From contig NZ_QQWG01000014.1 of assembly GCF_003863355.1 (NCBI RefSeq), positions 47,103 through 111,102 of the forward strand: a stretch of 64,000 nt of DNA, in the 5' to 3' direction. Under the pieces are notes generated by a model. That model had not been told where the DNA came from, did not search any database, and was given only the letters and a program-made list of their open reading frames with translations. Of this stretch, positions 26,443 to 37,025 are shown one piece after another (position 1 is the stretch's first letter; the number at the start of each line of letters is the position of its first letter). The translations under genes were made by a program, and so were the position numbers. This stretch comes from Ancylomarina euxina. Its GTDB lineage: Bacteria > Bacteroidota > Bacteroidia > Bacteroidales > Marinifilaceae.

Positions 26443-26823
26443 GTGAATCTTCCTGACTATAATCACATTAAAGTTTCAAAGTACCGCGATAAAGTTGAAA
26501 TTTTAAAACAAGTTGCGGCTCAAATTGAAAAGGATTTTTATCAATTTGGTTTTGAAGTTACATTCACAGGTGTACCAGAAAATGCCTATAATGAATTGTT
26601 TTCTCAGATAATTGAGCATGTTGGATTTATGTTGAGTCAGGATTATCATCGCTTGGTTTTGCTTTTGTATCAAATTGATTTGAGCGAAAATGAAATCCTG
26701 AAAAATGAATTAAAATATCCAAATGTGGATAAGGATCAGCTTTTGTCTGAATTAATCATTCAACGAGAGCTTAAAAAAGTTCTTATCCGAAACTATTTTA
26801 AAGAAAATCCAGATAAATTATAA
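26443..26823 (+). CDS. Small cytoplasmic helical protein, unknown
   Basis: 126 residues, beginning with GTG. An in-frame stop at 26422-26424 excludes longer forms and no ATG lies near. A TAATTTTG -7-like element sits at 26402-26409. The protein is mostly helical and charged (KYRDKVEILKQVAAQIEKDF, LLSELIIQRELKKVLIRNYF), with no signal peptide or recognised motif. The continuous frame, codon use like its neighbours and tight placement behind DUF4837 support a real gene; function unknown. Confidence 0.7.
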   Translation: MNLPDYNHIKVSKYRDKVEILKQVAAQIEKDFYQFGFEVTFTGVPENAYNELFSQIIEHVGFMLSQDYHRLVLLLYQIDLSENEILKNELKYPNVDKDQLLSELIIQRELKKVLIRNYFKENPDKL

Positions 26824-26889
26824 TCCGACTCCTTGTAAATCTCTGAAATAGAGTGGGGTGGTTATAATAGATCTTTTCTTTAATCTTAT

Positions 26890-26897
26890 TACTTTTG
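26890..26897 (+). promoter_or_regulatory. -7 element upstream of pdxA
   Basis: TACTTTTG, exact TAnnTTTG match in the 204-base gap before pdxA; no standard -33. Confidence 0.35.
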
Positions 26898-27027
26898 TAA
26901 TGCATATTCGGATTGTTCTTTTAGTTACGATGTTAGAGATTGTATGGAAGTGAAGTATTGTTTATTACGCGCTAACATTCTATTCTAAAAGAGAATAATC
27001 CAATCGAGATATATAAAATACATACAG

Positions 27028-28107
27028 ATGAAAGATACTAAGATAAAAGTTGGAATAACTCAAGGTGATATAAATGGGATTGGTTACGAAGTGATTATAA
27101 AAACTTTGATGGATCCCCGAATTTTGGAGTTGTGTACACCCATTATTTATGGATCGCCAAAGGTTGCTGCCTACCACAAAAAAGCACTCGATATTGAAGA
27201 GTTTAGTTTAAATAATGTCAAAACAGCTCAGGAGTCACATCCTAAAAGAATTAATATTATAAATTGTACTGATGAGAATATAAAAGTTGAGTTAGGTAAA
27301 TCTACATCAAGTGCAGGTATTGCATCTTTCGCTTCATTAGAAGCAGCAGTTAAGGATCTTAAAGAAGGCGATATCGATGTTTTATTAACTGCGCCTATCA
27401 ATAAAAAGAATATCCAATCTAAGAATTTTGTATTCCCGGGGCATACAGAATACCTAGAAGCTAGAATCGATTCTGGAAAATCTTTGATGTTATTAATTAG
27501 CGAGAAATTGAGAGTTGGGGTTGTAACAGGTCATATTCCTATTTCTAAAGTTTCGGAGAATATTACTGAAGAGAAGATTATCGATAAATTGGATATTTTG
27601 AATAAGTCTTTGATTCAAGATTTTGGTATTCGTAAGCCTAAAGTGGCTGTTCTAAGTCTAAACCCGCATGCTGGCGATGATGGATTAATTGGCTCAGAAG
27701 AAAAAGATGTGATTATTCCAGCAATTGAAAAAGCTAGAAAAAGCGGTATAATGGCTTTAGGTCCATATCCTGCTGATGGCTTTTTCGGTTCAAACGACTA
27801 TTCAAAGTTCGATGCTATTCTTGCCATGTATCACGATCAAGGTTTAACCGCTTTTAAAGCGCTTTCTTTCGATTCAGGAGTTAACTTTACTGCAGGTTTA
27901 TCTAAGGTGAGAACTTCACCTGCTCATGGTACTGCCTATGCAATTGCAGGTACAAATGTTGCTTCACCAGAATCTTTCCAGAAAGCTTTGTATATGGCTA
28001 TTGATGTTTATAGAAATAGAATGGAATATGAAGTCTTAAGTAAAGATCCGATGAAAGTAAAGGCACCTAGTACCGATCATCAAAATAAAAGACAGTCAGT
28101 TAAATAA
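27028..28107 (+). CDS. pdxA: 4-hydroxythreonine-4-phosphate dehydrogenase
   Basis: 359 residues. Family signatures are complete: GITQGDINGIGYEVI at the N-terminus, FPGHTEYLEA with a metal-binding His, LNPHAGDDGLIGSEE, YHDQGLTAFKAL and the SPAHGTAYAIAG loop. NAD-dependent oxidative step of the DXP-dependent pyridoxal phosphate route. The last 20 residues are a Lys/Gln-rich tail. ruvA begins 54 bases downstream on the same strand. Confidence 0.96.
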   Translation: MKDTKIKVGITQGDINGIGYEVIIKTLMDPRILELCTPIIYGSPKVAAYHKKALDIEEFSLNNVKTAQESHPKRINIINCTDENIKVELGKSTSSAGIASFASLEAAVKDLKEGDIDVLLTAPINKKNIQSKNFVFPGHTEYLEARIDSGKSLMLLISEKLRVGVVTGHIPISKVSENITEEKIIDKLDILNKSLIQDFGIRKPKVAVLSLNPHAGDDGLIGSEEKDVIIPAIEKARKSGIMALGPYPADGFFGSNDYSKFDAILAMYHDQGLTAFKALSFDSGVNFTAGLSKVRTSPAHGTAYAIAGTNVASPESFQKALYMAIDVYRNRMEYEVLSKDPMKVKAPSTDHQNKRQSVK

Positions 28108-28161
28108 TTGATTTTTCTGATTCAAAATAGACTGTGAGTAAACTCATCCAAACTTACCTAT

Positions 28162-28743
28162 ATGTTTGAATATATAAAAGGCGATATAAATGCCCTTACA
28201 CCAACGGCTGTAATATTAGAAAACCATGGTATGGGGTATTTTATAAATATTACTCTAAATACTTACTCTCAACTTTCCGGACATACATCTGCTCAATTGT
28301 ATTTGCATCAGGTTATCCGGGATGATGCTCATTTGTTGTTCGGATTTAAAGATATGAAAGAAAGAGAAGTATTTCGTTTGTTAATTTCTGTTTCAGGTGT
28401 TGGAGCTAATACGGCTCGCATGATGCTTTCATCATTGACATCGGAAGAGGTTAAAAAGGCTATTTTCTCTAATAATTCTAAAACGTTACAAGATGTAAAA
28501 GGCATTGGGACTAAAACAGCTCAACGAATTATTATTGAGCTTAAAGATAAAATTGGGAAGGAAGATGAGATGGGTGAAATTGTGTTGTCTCAGGACAATA
28601 CAATTCGAGAAGAAGCGTTATCAGCTTTAGTAATGCTTGGTTTTGCGAAAAACACTATTACTAAAGTGCTTGACAAAATTATTAAAGCAAATGCACCAAC
28701 AAGTGTTGAGGAGTTAATAAAAATCGCTCTGAAACAATTGTAA
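28162..28743 (+). CDS. ruvA: Holliday junction branch migration protein RuvA
   Basis: 193 residues. N-terminal OB-fold, two helix-hairpin-helix motifs (VSGVGANTARMML and VKGIGTKTAQRII) and the C-terminal domain III helices (REEALSALVMLGF) that contact RuvB. Works with RuvB, not in the window. It sits directly upstream of sprA (26 bases), a gene order conserved in many Bacteroidota. Confidence 0.97.
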   Translation: MFEYIKGDINALTPTAVILENHGMGYFINITLNTYSQLSGHTSAQLYLHQVIRDDAHLLFGFKDMKEREVFRLLISVSGVGANTARMMLSSLTSEEVKKAIFSNNSKTLQDVKGIGTKTAQRIIIELKDKIGKEDEMGEIVLSQDNTIREEALSALVMLGFAKNTITKVLDKIIKANAPTSVEELIKIALKQL

Positions 28744-28769
28744 TACCTGAATCAAAAAAATCCCAGTTC

Positions 28770-31700
28770 TTGAAAAAGTTACTAAAATACATATTATCAT
28801 TTTTGTTTCTATTCATCTTAGGACTGTCATTTAATGATAGTTCTTTGAAAGCAGATGCCTATTTCTTTGAGAATATGCAGCAGGATAGTACCCTTGTGAA
28901 GAGTGAGAAACAAATTGTTAATGCGAAATCACCTTTTAATAAGGCTAAAAAGAAAAGTGCTAAGGATGAAACCTTACCTTATGCTTTCGATGATGAAGAC
29001 GATACTAAGCTAAAAACCAACCAAGCAAAATCGCCTTTGTATCTAAAGAATCCTACTAATATTGAAACAACGATTGTTTATGATCCTGTAACTGGAAATT
29101 ATATTCTGAAGAAGCGGATTGGAGGCATGGATTATCGAAATTCAACTTCCCTGACGAAAGCAGAATTTCAAGCACAGCAAAATCAAACCACACTAAGAGA
29201 TTATTGGATGGAGCGTATTTCATCTGACAGGAATGTTAGCGGTGTTGATCAGCGTTCTTTTTTAGGGTCGAAGGTATTTGGGAAATTATTCGGTAATACA
29301 GCTATTTCTATTAAACCACAAGGTGCTGCCGAACTGAGTTTTGGTATCAGTACAACTAAGGTTGATAATCCAACCATTCCTGAGGAACTAAGAAAAACCA
29401 CCAGTTTCGATTTTAATGAGAAGATACAAATGAGTGTATCGGGTAAGGTGGGTGATATTCTCTCGATGGAGGTGAACTATAATACTGAAGCTACTTTCGA
29501 CTATGAAAATCAAATGAAGCTGGAGTATAATGGTGATGAAGATAATATCATCAGAAAGGTTGAAGCAGGTAATGTGTCGATGCCAATTTCGAATACTTTA
29601 ATTACTGGAGGTCAGAATCTATTTGGAGTAAAAACAGAGATGCAGTTTGGTAAGCTTTCAGTGGCCTCAGTTTTTTCTCAACAGAAAGGGGAAACCAAGG
29701 TCGTTAATATGGAGAATGGAGCTCAAAAGAGTGAGTTCGAAGTTTCTGCAGATAAATACGAAGCCAATCGTCACTTCTTTCTATCTAAATATTTTTACGA
29801 TAACTACGATCAAGCAATGGCCAAATTACCTGTTGTTAGTTCGGCTGTTACCATTAATAAAATTGAAGTTTGGATCACGAACAAAAATTCAAATTTCGAA
29901 GACTCAAGAAACTTTATCGGTTTTGTAGATTTAGGTGAGAATCAGGCAAATATTGATAATACTACTCTATTTTCTCAAACAGAGCTAGGTGTGTACCCCG
30001 CGAATTCTAGAAATAACGCCTACCTTGATATGACCACTACTTACGGGAATATTCGTGATATCAATCAGGTAACAAATACATTATCTCCTTTGGCACCTGG
30101 ATTTGCGGCTGGCAAGGATTACGAAAAAGTTGAGAATGCTCGTCTTTTATCAGAAGCTGAATATACCTTAAATAGACGTCTAGGTTTTATTTCGTTAAAT
30201 CAATCTCTAAACGCAGATGAAGTTTTGGCTGTTGCTTATCAATATACGGCTAATGGAGAAGTTTATCAGGTTGGTGAATTATCGGGAACAAGTGTTAGTG
30301 CACCTCAATCTTTAATTCTTAAGTTGATAAAAGGTACAAACTTGAATCCATCGCTTCCAACATGGGAGCTGATGATGAAGAATATCTATAACATTGGAGC
30401 TTTTCAGGTTAATTCTGAGGATTTTCGTTTAGATGTCTTGTATCAGAATGATCAGGCTGGTTCGCAATTGAATTATATTGATACGGATGGAACGGGTAAG
30501 AATGAAATTTTATTGAGCCTATTAAATCTCGATAATCTAAATTCTCAACTAGATCCTAGTCCCGATGGGATGTTTGACTTTATTGATGCTTTAACAATTT
30601 ACCCCAATAAGGGGCGTATTATTTTTCCATCTAAAGAACCTTTTGGTTCTTATTTGAGATCGAAAATTAGCAATAATGCAATTGCGGATAAATATGCTTT
30701 TGATGATTTGTATACAAAAACACAGAATGAAGCTCAGCAAATAGCTGAGAAAAATAAGTTTGTTTTAAAGGGGAGCTACAAGTCTAGTGGAGGGTCTGAA
30801 ATTTCGTTAAATGCTTTAAATGTACAACCAGGCTCGGTTGAAGTTAAATCTGGAGGTCGTATTCTTATTGAGAATATCGACTATACTGTAGATTATACCT
30901 TAGGCAGGGTTAAAATAATCAATCAAGCTCTTCTTGAAGCAGGACAACCTATTACTATTTCATCTGAAAGTAATTCATTATTTAATATACAGACCAAAAC
31001 GTTGGTTGGTGTTCAGATGGACTACCAATTTAATAATGACTTTAACTTGGGTGCAACTGTAATGCATCTATCTGAACAACCGCTAACCCAGAAAGTGAAT
31101 ATTGGTGATGAGCCAATTTCCAACACGATATGGGGTTTAAATGGTAGTTATAGAACAGAATCGATGTTCTTAACTAATTTGGTTGATAAGTTGCCATTTA
31201 TCGAGACGAAAGAGCCGTCGCAAATATCGATCGAAGGTGAATTTGCTCAATTGGTTCCAGGGCATAATAAGGCTATTGGAAGTTCAGGAACTGCTTATAT
31301 TGACGATTTTGAGGGAACAGAAACCTCAATCGACATGAAGAATTATAATTCATGGGTTTTGGCTAGTACACCACAAAATCACCCTGATTTTCCAGAAGGA
31401 AACTTAAATAATGATTTGGCCTATGGGTATAACCGTGCCAAATTGGCCTGGTATGTGATTGACCCACTTTTTAATAGAAATACATCTACAACACCTAAAC
31501 ATATTCGTTCTGATAAAGAACAATTATCGAATCATTACGTTCGTGAGGTTTATGAGGAAGAGATTTGGCCAAATAAGGAAACGGCTACAGGTATTCCAAC
31601 GAATATTTCTGTCCTGAATTTAGCTTATTATCCTTCTGAAAAGGGTCCCTATAATTATGATGTTGATAAGTATGGAGAAATTTCTGAGGGTCTGAATACC

Positions 31701-34700
31701 GATGGGACTTTGAAAAATCCTGAAACACGCTGGGGTGGTATCATGCGTAAGATTGAAACCAATGATTTTGAGGCTGCTAATATTGCTTATGTTGAATTCT
31801 GGATGATGGATCCATTTGTGTATGATAAGACACATAAGGGAGGGGATATCTTACTAAATTTAGGTAATGTATCTGAAGATATTTTGAGGGACTCAAGAAA
31901 AGGTTTTGAGAATGGTCTACCAACGAGTAGTAATATTGTTCTAGTTGATACTACTGCTTGGGGACGTGTTCCATTGGTGCAATCTTTGGTTAATGCATTT
32001 GATAATGATAATGAATCTCGAAAATTCCAAGATGTTGGGATGGATGGTTTGGCTACTGAAGATGAGAGAACTTTCTTTGATAAGTATATCTTAAATATCC
32101 AGAATTCAGCGAATTTAGGTGCTGGTTCTAAAGCATACTTTGATGCGATTAATGACCCATCGACTGATAACTTCCATTATTTTAGAGGGAGTGAATATGA
32201 TGCTAATGAAACGAGTATTCTTGAGAGATATAAAAACTTTAATGGCCCCGAAGGTAATTCGCCTACGGCAGATTTGTCAATTGAGTCCTACCCAACATCA
32301 GCAACAACTTTACCTGATGTTGAGGATATCAATCATGATAATACTTTAAGTGAAACAGAAGCGTATTACGAATACAAAATTCACCTTGCTCCAGATGAGA
32401 TGAAGGTCGGACAAAACTTTATTGTGAATAAGGTTGAGAGTACGGTTGATCTTGCCAATGGAACAAAAGGAACTGTTAACTGGTTTCAATTTAAGGTTCC
32501 AGTAGAGGAGTACGACGCTAAATTGGGTAATATCAACGACTTTACTTCTATTCGTTTCATGAGAATGATGATGAAGAATTTTGAAGAACAAGTGGTTTTA
32601 CGTTTTGCCAGTTTAGATCTTATTCGCGATGATTGGAGAAAATATGATCAAACACTTCGTCCTGATCTTGTACCATCAGGCGAAGATACTCGCTTTGAGA
32701 TATCAGCTGTGAATATTGAAGAAAATGCAGAGAAAGAGCCCGTCAATTACGTTTTGCCTCCTGGTATTGATCGTGTTGTCGACCCTAGTAATCCGCAGTT
32801 GTTACAATTAAATGAGCAAGCGATTCAATTAAAAGTCACTGATTTAGAAGAAGGGGATGCTAAAGCAGCCTACAAGACTCTGAATATGGATATTCGTAAG
32901 TATGGTAAATTAAAAATGGATGTTCATGCTGAGAAGATTGATAATTTAAATTTGGAAGATGATGATTTGAGAGTCTTTATTCGAATGGGATCCGATTATC
33001 AGAATAACTACTACGAATATGAAATTCCACTAAAGATTACGCCGCATGGGCGATATACAAATAATAATTTGGATGATAGATTGATTGTTTGGCCTGATGC
33101 GAACCGTTTTGATTTTGATTTGAAATTATTTTCAGGGATAAAACAAGTTAGGAATAATGAAATGCGTCAAGCAGGAGCTTCTATTGATTTATTAACTGTT
33201 TTTAGTAGGAATGTAAGTGAACTGGACAAAAATGCAAAAGCAATAAGTGAAGATAATCAGGTTAGTATTAAAGGTAATCCGAATTTAGCCAATGTCCGTA
33301 CAGTCATGATTGGTATTCGATATCCGCAAGAAGGCGATAATGCGGATGATGGGGAAAGAAAAGCTGTTGAAGTTTGGTTGAATGAACTTCGATTGACTGA
33401 TTTTGACGAAGATGGAGGTTGGGCTGCTAACTTGCGAGTGACAACGAAGCTAGCTGACTTGGGAACTTTAACCTGGGCTGGTAGTCGAATGACTGCGGGT
33501 TTTGGTGGTATCGAAGATGGTGTGAATAATAGAAACAAAGAAGATATTTTCCAATATGATTTCTCGGCTAGTTTAGAATTAGGTAAATTTTTCCCTGAGA
33601 AATCAGGTGTAAGAATACCAATGTACTATGCCATTTCTGAAGAAACAGCAAATCCAGAGTATAATCCTCTTGACCCAGATATACCTCTTGATGTAGCACT
33701 TGATCAAGCTGCAAATAAGAAAGAACGCGATTCAATTAAGCATATCGCTCAGGATTATACCAAACGTAAGAGTTTTAATTTGACTAATGTTCGTATTGAA
33801 AAGCAAGATGGTAAAGCGAAGCTTTTAGATGTTTCGAATCTTTCTGCGACTTATTCTTTTAACGAAACGTTTTCTCGTAATGTGAACAAGGTGCGCGATT
33901 TGGAGAAGAATTATCGTGGTGTGTTGAATTATACTTATAGTTCGCGACCAAAGAATTATTCCCCATTTACGAAATCTAAATCCTTAAAGTCACCCTATTT
34001 GCGTTTGTTACGTGATTTCAACTTTTATTTGATGCCTACCCAGCTTTCTGTTCGTTCAGATATTCAAAGGTATTACAGAGAGGTTGAGACTAGAAATATT
34101 GAGCAGCCAGATCTATTGATAACACCAACCTACGATAAGAATTTCAATTGGTATCGTTATTACGATTTAAAATATAATCTAACTAAGAATCTCAAATTTG
34201 ATTTTTCAGCAACGAATACTTCAAGAATTGATGAACCTGATGGAATTGTAGATAAGGATAGAGATCGAGATGCGTATAATATTTGGAAAGATTCGATCTG
34301 GAATAATATAATGGATGGTGGACGTAATGTGAAATATCATCACAATTTTAATGTCACATATAAGGTGCCGATCAATAAGATTCCATTCTTAAATTGGACA
34401 TCATTGACGACTCGATATACTGGATCTTATGATTGGAATGCTGGCGCAATTTTGGAGGATGAAACACTCAATCATGGAAATACGGTTCGTAATTCGAATA
34501 ATATTCAGTTGAATGGTCAAATGAATATGGTTAATCTCTATGATAAGTCTAAATTCCTGAAGAGAATCAATCAGAAGTATAGTGGAACACAACGATATAG
34601 AACTAAGAGTAAGAAATTCGAAAAAGTAAGTTTTGAGGGCGAAGTAGACGAACTTAAAGCAAATGTAGGTAAGTCTGTTTATCACAAATTGGGAACGAAA

Positions 34701-36275
34701 GATATTCAGCTTAAAGTTTATGATTTGGAGGGAAAAGAAGTTCGAGTTGAGTACCGTCCTCTTTCAGGTAATCGAGTGCGGGTGATTTCGAAAAAATCAT
34801 TGAAAAATGCACGTGTCAGAATTAGTGGTAAAATAGAGGAGAGGGATAACTTATTTGTGAAAGCAAGTGAAGGTATCCTTAGATTGGGAATGAGTGTTAG
34901 GAATATTTCTTTGGGATATTCTGAAACTAACTCAACGACTTTACCTGGCTATTTACCACAAACAAATTTCTTTGGTGGTGAAAGTTATAATGGGTCAAAG
35001 GCTCCAGGATTTAATTTCTTGATTGGTAATCAGGATAGAAATTTTGCAGCAGATGCAGCTCGTAAAGGTTGGATAACAACTGATCCTACTTTGAATGCAC
35101 CTTTTGTAATGACGCATACTGAGAACTTCACATTCCGATCGACCATTGAGCCAATTAATGGTTTAAAGATTAATCTGAATGCCAATAGAACTTATTCAAA
35201 GAATACAAATGAGTTTTACATCTATAATGAAACAACATCAACAGCAGATCAACCCGTTTTTGATGCTAAAAACAAGACCTTAACGGGTAATTTCAGCATG
35301 ACTTTTATGAGTCTGAAATCAGCTTTCTTTAGCATCGGAAATACAGGTGATTATTCATCAACTTATTTTGATGAATTTTTAGATACAAGAAAAACGGAAT
35401 CTTTACGCCTGGCAAAACAGCGTTGGGGCGAAGGGTATGAAGGACATTCAATTCTTGATGCTAAAGATAAAGAGACAGGTTATTATGAAGGTTACGGTCC
35501 AACTTCTCAAGAAGTGCTTATTCCATCTTTCTTGAAAGCCTATGGTGGAGGTGGAAGTAAGTATAATAAGCTCTTTCCTGGTATTGATAAGTTGATGCCA
35601 AACTGGCGAGTTACATTTGATGGTTTATCAAAGATTCCTGTAGTTAAGCGTTATTTTAAGTCGATTAATATGAATCATTCATATACTTCGACCTACAACG
35701 TTGGTTCTTATAATAACAACCTTAATTTTACTGGAGAAGATGATAATTTCGATTTAATCGATAATTATCTTCCAATGTACGAGGCTAATTCTGTTTCGAT
35801 GAACGAGCAGTTTAATCCCTTGATCAATATCGATATGATGTGGAAAAATAACTTCACCACGACATTTGAAATGAAACGAACTCGTAACTTGATTTTAAGT
35901 CTTGCAAATACACAATTGACTGAGGTTGCATCGAGTGAATTCATCTTTGGATTAGGTTATCGTTTTGATAATTTAGGATTAATTATTGGATCTGGTTCGG
36001 GGCAGAAGAAGTTTGATAGTAATTTAAATCTACGTGGTGATTTATCTATCAGAAAGAATAATACCATTATTAGAAAGATTGTTGATGAAGTGGATCAGTT
36101 GACTTCAGGGCAGAAGGTTGTGACCATTAAGATGTCTGCAGATTACGTTTTAAGTAGTCGTTTTAATCTGAGATTGTATTACGATAGAATTGTAAATGAA
36201 CCCTATGTGTCTCTATCATATCCAACTACAACAACTGAATTTGGAGTAAGTGTGCGTTTTACATTGGCCCAATAG
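28770..36275 (+). CDS. sprA: SprA, type IX secretion system outer-membrane channel
   Basis: 2501 residues, the giant single-chain beta-barrel that forms the T9SS translocon, called SprA in gliding flavobacteria and SOV in Porphyromonas. Signal peptide at the N-terminus, long strand-rich sequence throughout, and the family-typical IDDFEGTETSIDMKNYNSW region near residue 850. The frame opens at TTG (28770); no ATG is available between the ruvA stop and the signal peptide, so a TTG start appears real. The ruvA-sprA-gcvH order is conserved in the phylum. Other T9SS genes (gldK-N, sprE, porU/V) are not in the window. Substrates with C-terminal sorting domains are not evident here either. Confidence 0.96.
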   Translation: MKKLLKYILSFLFLFILGLSFNDSSLKADAYFFENMQQDSTLVKSEKQIVNAKSPFNKAKKKSAKDETLPYAFDDEDDTKLKTNQAKSPLYLKNPTNIETTIVYDPVTGNYILKKRIGGMDYRNSTSLTKAEFQAQQNQTTLRDYWMERISSDRNVSGVDQRSFLGSKVFGKLFGNTAISIKPQGAAELSFGISTTKVDNPTIPEELRKTTSFDFNEKIQMSVSGKVGDILSMEVNYNTEATFDYENQMKLEYNGDEDNIIRKVEAGNVSMPISNTLITGGQNLFGVKTEMQFGKLSVASVFSQQKGETKVVNMENGAQKSEFEVSADKYEANRHFFLSKYFYDNYDQAMAKLPVVSSAVTINKIEVWITNKNSNFEDSRNFIGFVDLGENQANIDNTTLFSQTELGVYPANSRNNAYLDMTTTYGNIRDINQVTNTLSPLAPGFAAGKDYEKVENARLLSEAEYTLNRRLGFISLNQSLNADEVLAVAYQYTANGEVYQVGELSGTSVSAPQSLILKLIKGTNLNPSLPTWELMMKNIYNIGAFQVNSEDFRLDVLYQNDQAGSQLNYIDTDGTGKNEILLSLLNLDNLNSQLDPSPDGMFDFIDALTIYPNKGRIIFPSKEPFGSYLRSKISNNAIADKYAFDDLYTKTQNEAQQIAEKNKFVLKGSYKSSGGSEISLNALNVQPGSVEVKSGGRILIENIDYTVDYTLGRVKIINQALLEAGQPITISSESNSLFNIQTKTLVGVQMDYQFNNDFNLGATVMHLSEQPLTQKVNIGDEPISNTIWGLNGSYRTESMFLTNLVDKLPFIETKEPSQISIEGEFAQLVPGHNKAIGSSGTAYIDDFEGTETSIDMKNYNSWVLASTPQNHPDFPEGNLNNDLAYGYNRAKLAWYVIDPLFNRNTSTTPKHIRSDKEQLSNHYVREVYEEEIWPNKETATGIPTNISVLNLAYYPSEKGPYNYDVDKYGEISEGLNTDGTLKNPETRWGGIMRKIETNDFEAANIAYVEFWMMDPFVYDKTHKGGDILLNLGNVSEDILRDSRKGFENGLPTSSNIVLVDTTAWGRVPLVQSLVNAFDNDNESRKFQDVGMDGLATEDERTFFDKYILNIQNSANLGAGSKAYFDAINDPSTDNFHYFRGSEYDANETSILERYKNFNGPEGNSPTADLSIESYPTSATTLPDVEDINHDNTLSETEAYYEYKIHLAPDEMKVGQNFIVNKVESTVDLANGTKGTVNWFQFKVPVEEYDAKLGNINDFTSIRFMRMMMKNFEEQVVLRFASLDLIRDDWRKYDQTLRPDLVPSGEDTRFEISAVNIEENAEKEPVNYVLPPGIDRVVDPSNPQLLQLNEQAIQLKVTDLEEGDAKAAYKTLNMDIRKYGKLKMDVHAEKIDNLNLEDDDLRVFIRMGSDYQNNYYEYEIPLKITPHGRYTNNNLDDRLIVWPDANRFDFDLKLFSGIKQVRNNEMRQAGASIDLLTVFSRNVSELDKNAKAISEDNQVSIKGNPNLANVRTVMIGIRYPQEGDNADDGERKAVEVWLNELRLTDFDEDGGWAANLRVTTKLADLGTLTWAGSRMTAGFGGIEDGVNNRNKEDIFQYDFSASLELGKFFPEKSGVRIPMYYAISEETANPEYNPLDPDIPLDVALDQAANKKERDSIKHIAQDYTKRKSFNLTNVRIEKQDGKAKLLDVSNLSATYSFNETFSRNVNKVRDLEKNYRGVLNYTYSSRPKNYSPFTKSKSLKSPYLRLLRDFNFYLMPTQLSVRSDIQRYYREVETRNIEQPDLLITPTYDKNFNWYRYYDLKYNLTKNLKFDFSATNTSRIDEPDGIVDKDRDRDAYNIWKDSIWNNIMDGGRNVKYHHNFNVTYKVPINKIPFLNWTSLTTRYTGSYDWNAGAILEDETLNHGNTVRNSNNIQLNGQMNMVNLYDKSKFLKRINQKYSGTQRYRTKSKKFEKVSFEGEVDELKANVGKSVYHKLGTKDIQLKVYDLEGKEVRVEYRPLSGNRVRVISKKSLKNARVRISGKIEERDNLFVKASEGILRLGMSVRNISLGYSETNSTTLPGYLPQTNFFGGESYNGSKAPGFNFLIGNQDRNFAADAARKGWITTDPTLNAPFVMTHTENFTFRSTIEPINGLKINLNANRTYSKNTNEFYIYNETTSTADQPVFDAKNKTLTGNFSMTFMSLKSAFFSIGNTGDYSSTYFDEFLDTRKTESLRLAKQRWGEGYEGHSILDAKDKETGYYEGYGPTSQEVLIPSFLKAYGGGGSKYNKLFPGIDKLMPNWRVTFDGLSKIPVVKRYFKSINMNHSYTSTYNVGSYNNNLNFTGEDDNFDLIDNYLPMYEANSVSMNEQFNPLINIDMMWKNNFTTTFEMKRTRNLILSLANTQLTEVASSEFIFGLGYRFDNLGLIIGSGSGQKKFDSNLNLRGDLSIRKNNTIIRKIVDEVDQLTSGQKVVTIKMSADYVLSSRFNLRLYYDRIVNEPYVSLSYPTTTTEFGVSVRFTLAQ

Positions 36276-36346
36276 ACTTATGTCCAACAACATAAACAAA
36301 AGCTTAATTTGAAATAAGAGTTTATTCAATAGTTCAAAAAAAAATG

Positions 36347-36354
36347 TAAATTTG
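36347..36354 (+). promoter_or_regulatory. -7 promoter element for gcvH
   Basis: TAAATTTG, with a TTC (2 of 3 to TTG) 19 bases upstream at 36325-36327. About 38 bases before the gcvH ATG. Confidence 0.5.
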
Positions 36355-36391
36355 GGGCAAATAATGAACCAGATATAAACAAGAATTAATC

Positions 36392-36766
36392 ATGAACGTA
36401 CCTGAAAATTTAAAGTTTACAAAAGATCACGAATGGATTCGTGTTGAAGGTGATATTGCCTTTATTGGTGTTACTGATTTTGCTCAAGGAGAATTAGGAG
36501 ATATCGTTTTTATCGAAGTTGAAACTGAAGGTGAAACTTTGGATAAAGAAGAAGTTTTTGGAACTATTGAAGCTGTAAAAACTGTTTCTGATATGTTCAT
36601 GCCACTAAGTGGTGAAGTTTTGGAATTCAACGAAAAGTTGGAAGATGCTCCAGACTTGGTAAACTCTGATCCATATGGTGAAGGTTGGATTATTAAAGTT
36701 AGTATTGCAGAATCTTCAGAACTTGAAGATCTATTAACTGCTGATCAGTACAAGGAATTACTTTAA
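36392..36766 (+). CDS. gcvH: Glycine cleavage system H protein
   Basis: 124 residues. Lipoyl-carrier fold with the modified lysine at residue 63 in [12 protein letters not shown], preceded by LGDIVFIEV. Shuttles the methylamine intermediate between the P, T and L proteins. The other gcv genes are absent from the window; in Bacteroidota gcvH commonly follows sprA instead of clustering with them. Own promoter and terminator. Confidence 0.96.
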   Translation: MNVPENLKFTKDHEWIRVEGDIAFIGVTDFAQGELGDIVFIEVETEGETLDKEEVFGTIEAVKTVSDMFMPLSGEVLEFNEKLEDAPDLVNSDPYGEGWIIKVSIAESSELEDLLTADQYKELL

Positions 36767-36786
36767 TAGTATTCTTACGATATACA

Positions 36787-36813
36787 AAGCTCCGATTTAT
36801 CGGGGCTTTTTTT
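36787..36813 (+). terminator. Terminator after gcvH
   Basis: aagctccg/cggggctt stem (one G-T pair), 6-base loop and a T-run. Confidence 0.85.
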
Positions 36814-36970
36814 ATGTCCATATTTCTTCTGTCGGAGCATTTTATCTCAACGATGAATAATGCCTCTATTTTCAATAGAAAGACTCTTACAATTGTTAAT
36901 TCTAATGCTAAAAGATATCTAATACAACTAGATTCTAGTCTGAGCTTAATAAACTCTGATAGGAACCAAA

Positions 36971-37006
36971 AAAGAGAGGCTGTTTCGAATGAAACAGCCT
37001 CTCTTT
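36971..37006 (-). terminator. Terminator of the rimP-nusA-infB operon
   Basis: Perfect 16-bp stem (36971-36986 with 36991-37006), 4-base loop, followed on the minus strand by a T-run. Confidence 0.9.
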
Positions 37007-37025
37007 AAATATATGTTTTGAGCTA

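Noticed and set aside
36814..37008. 64-residue plus-strand open frame after gcvH
   Set aside because: It starts within the gcvH terminator T-run and runs through the infB operon terminator; composition is not protein-like.
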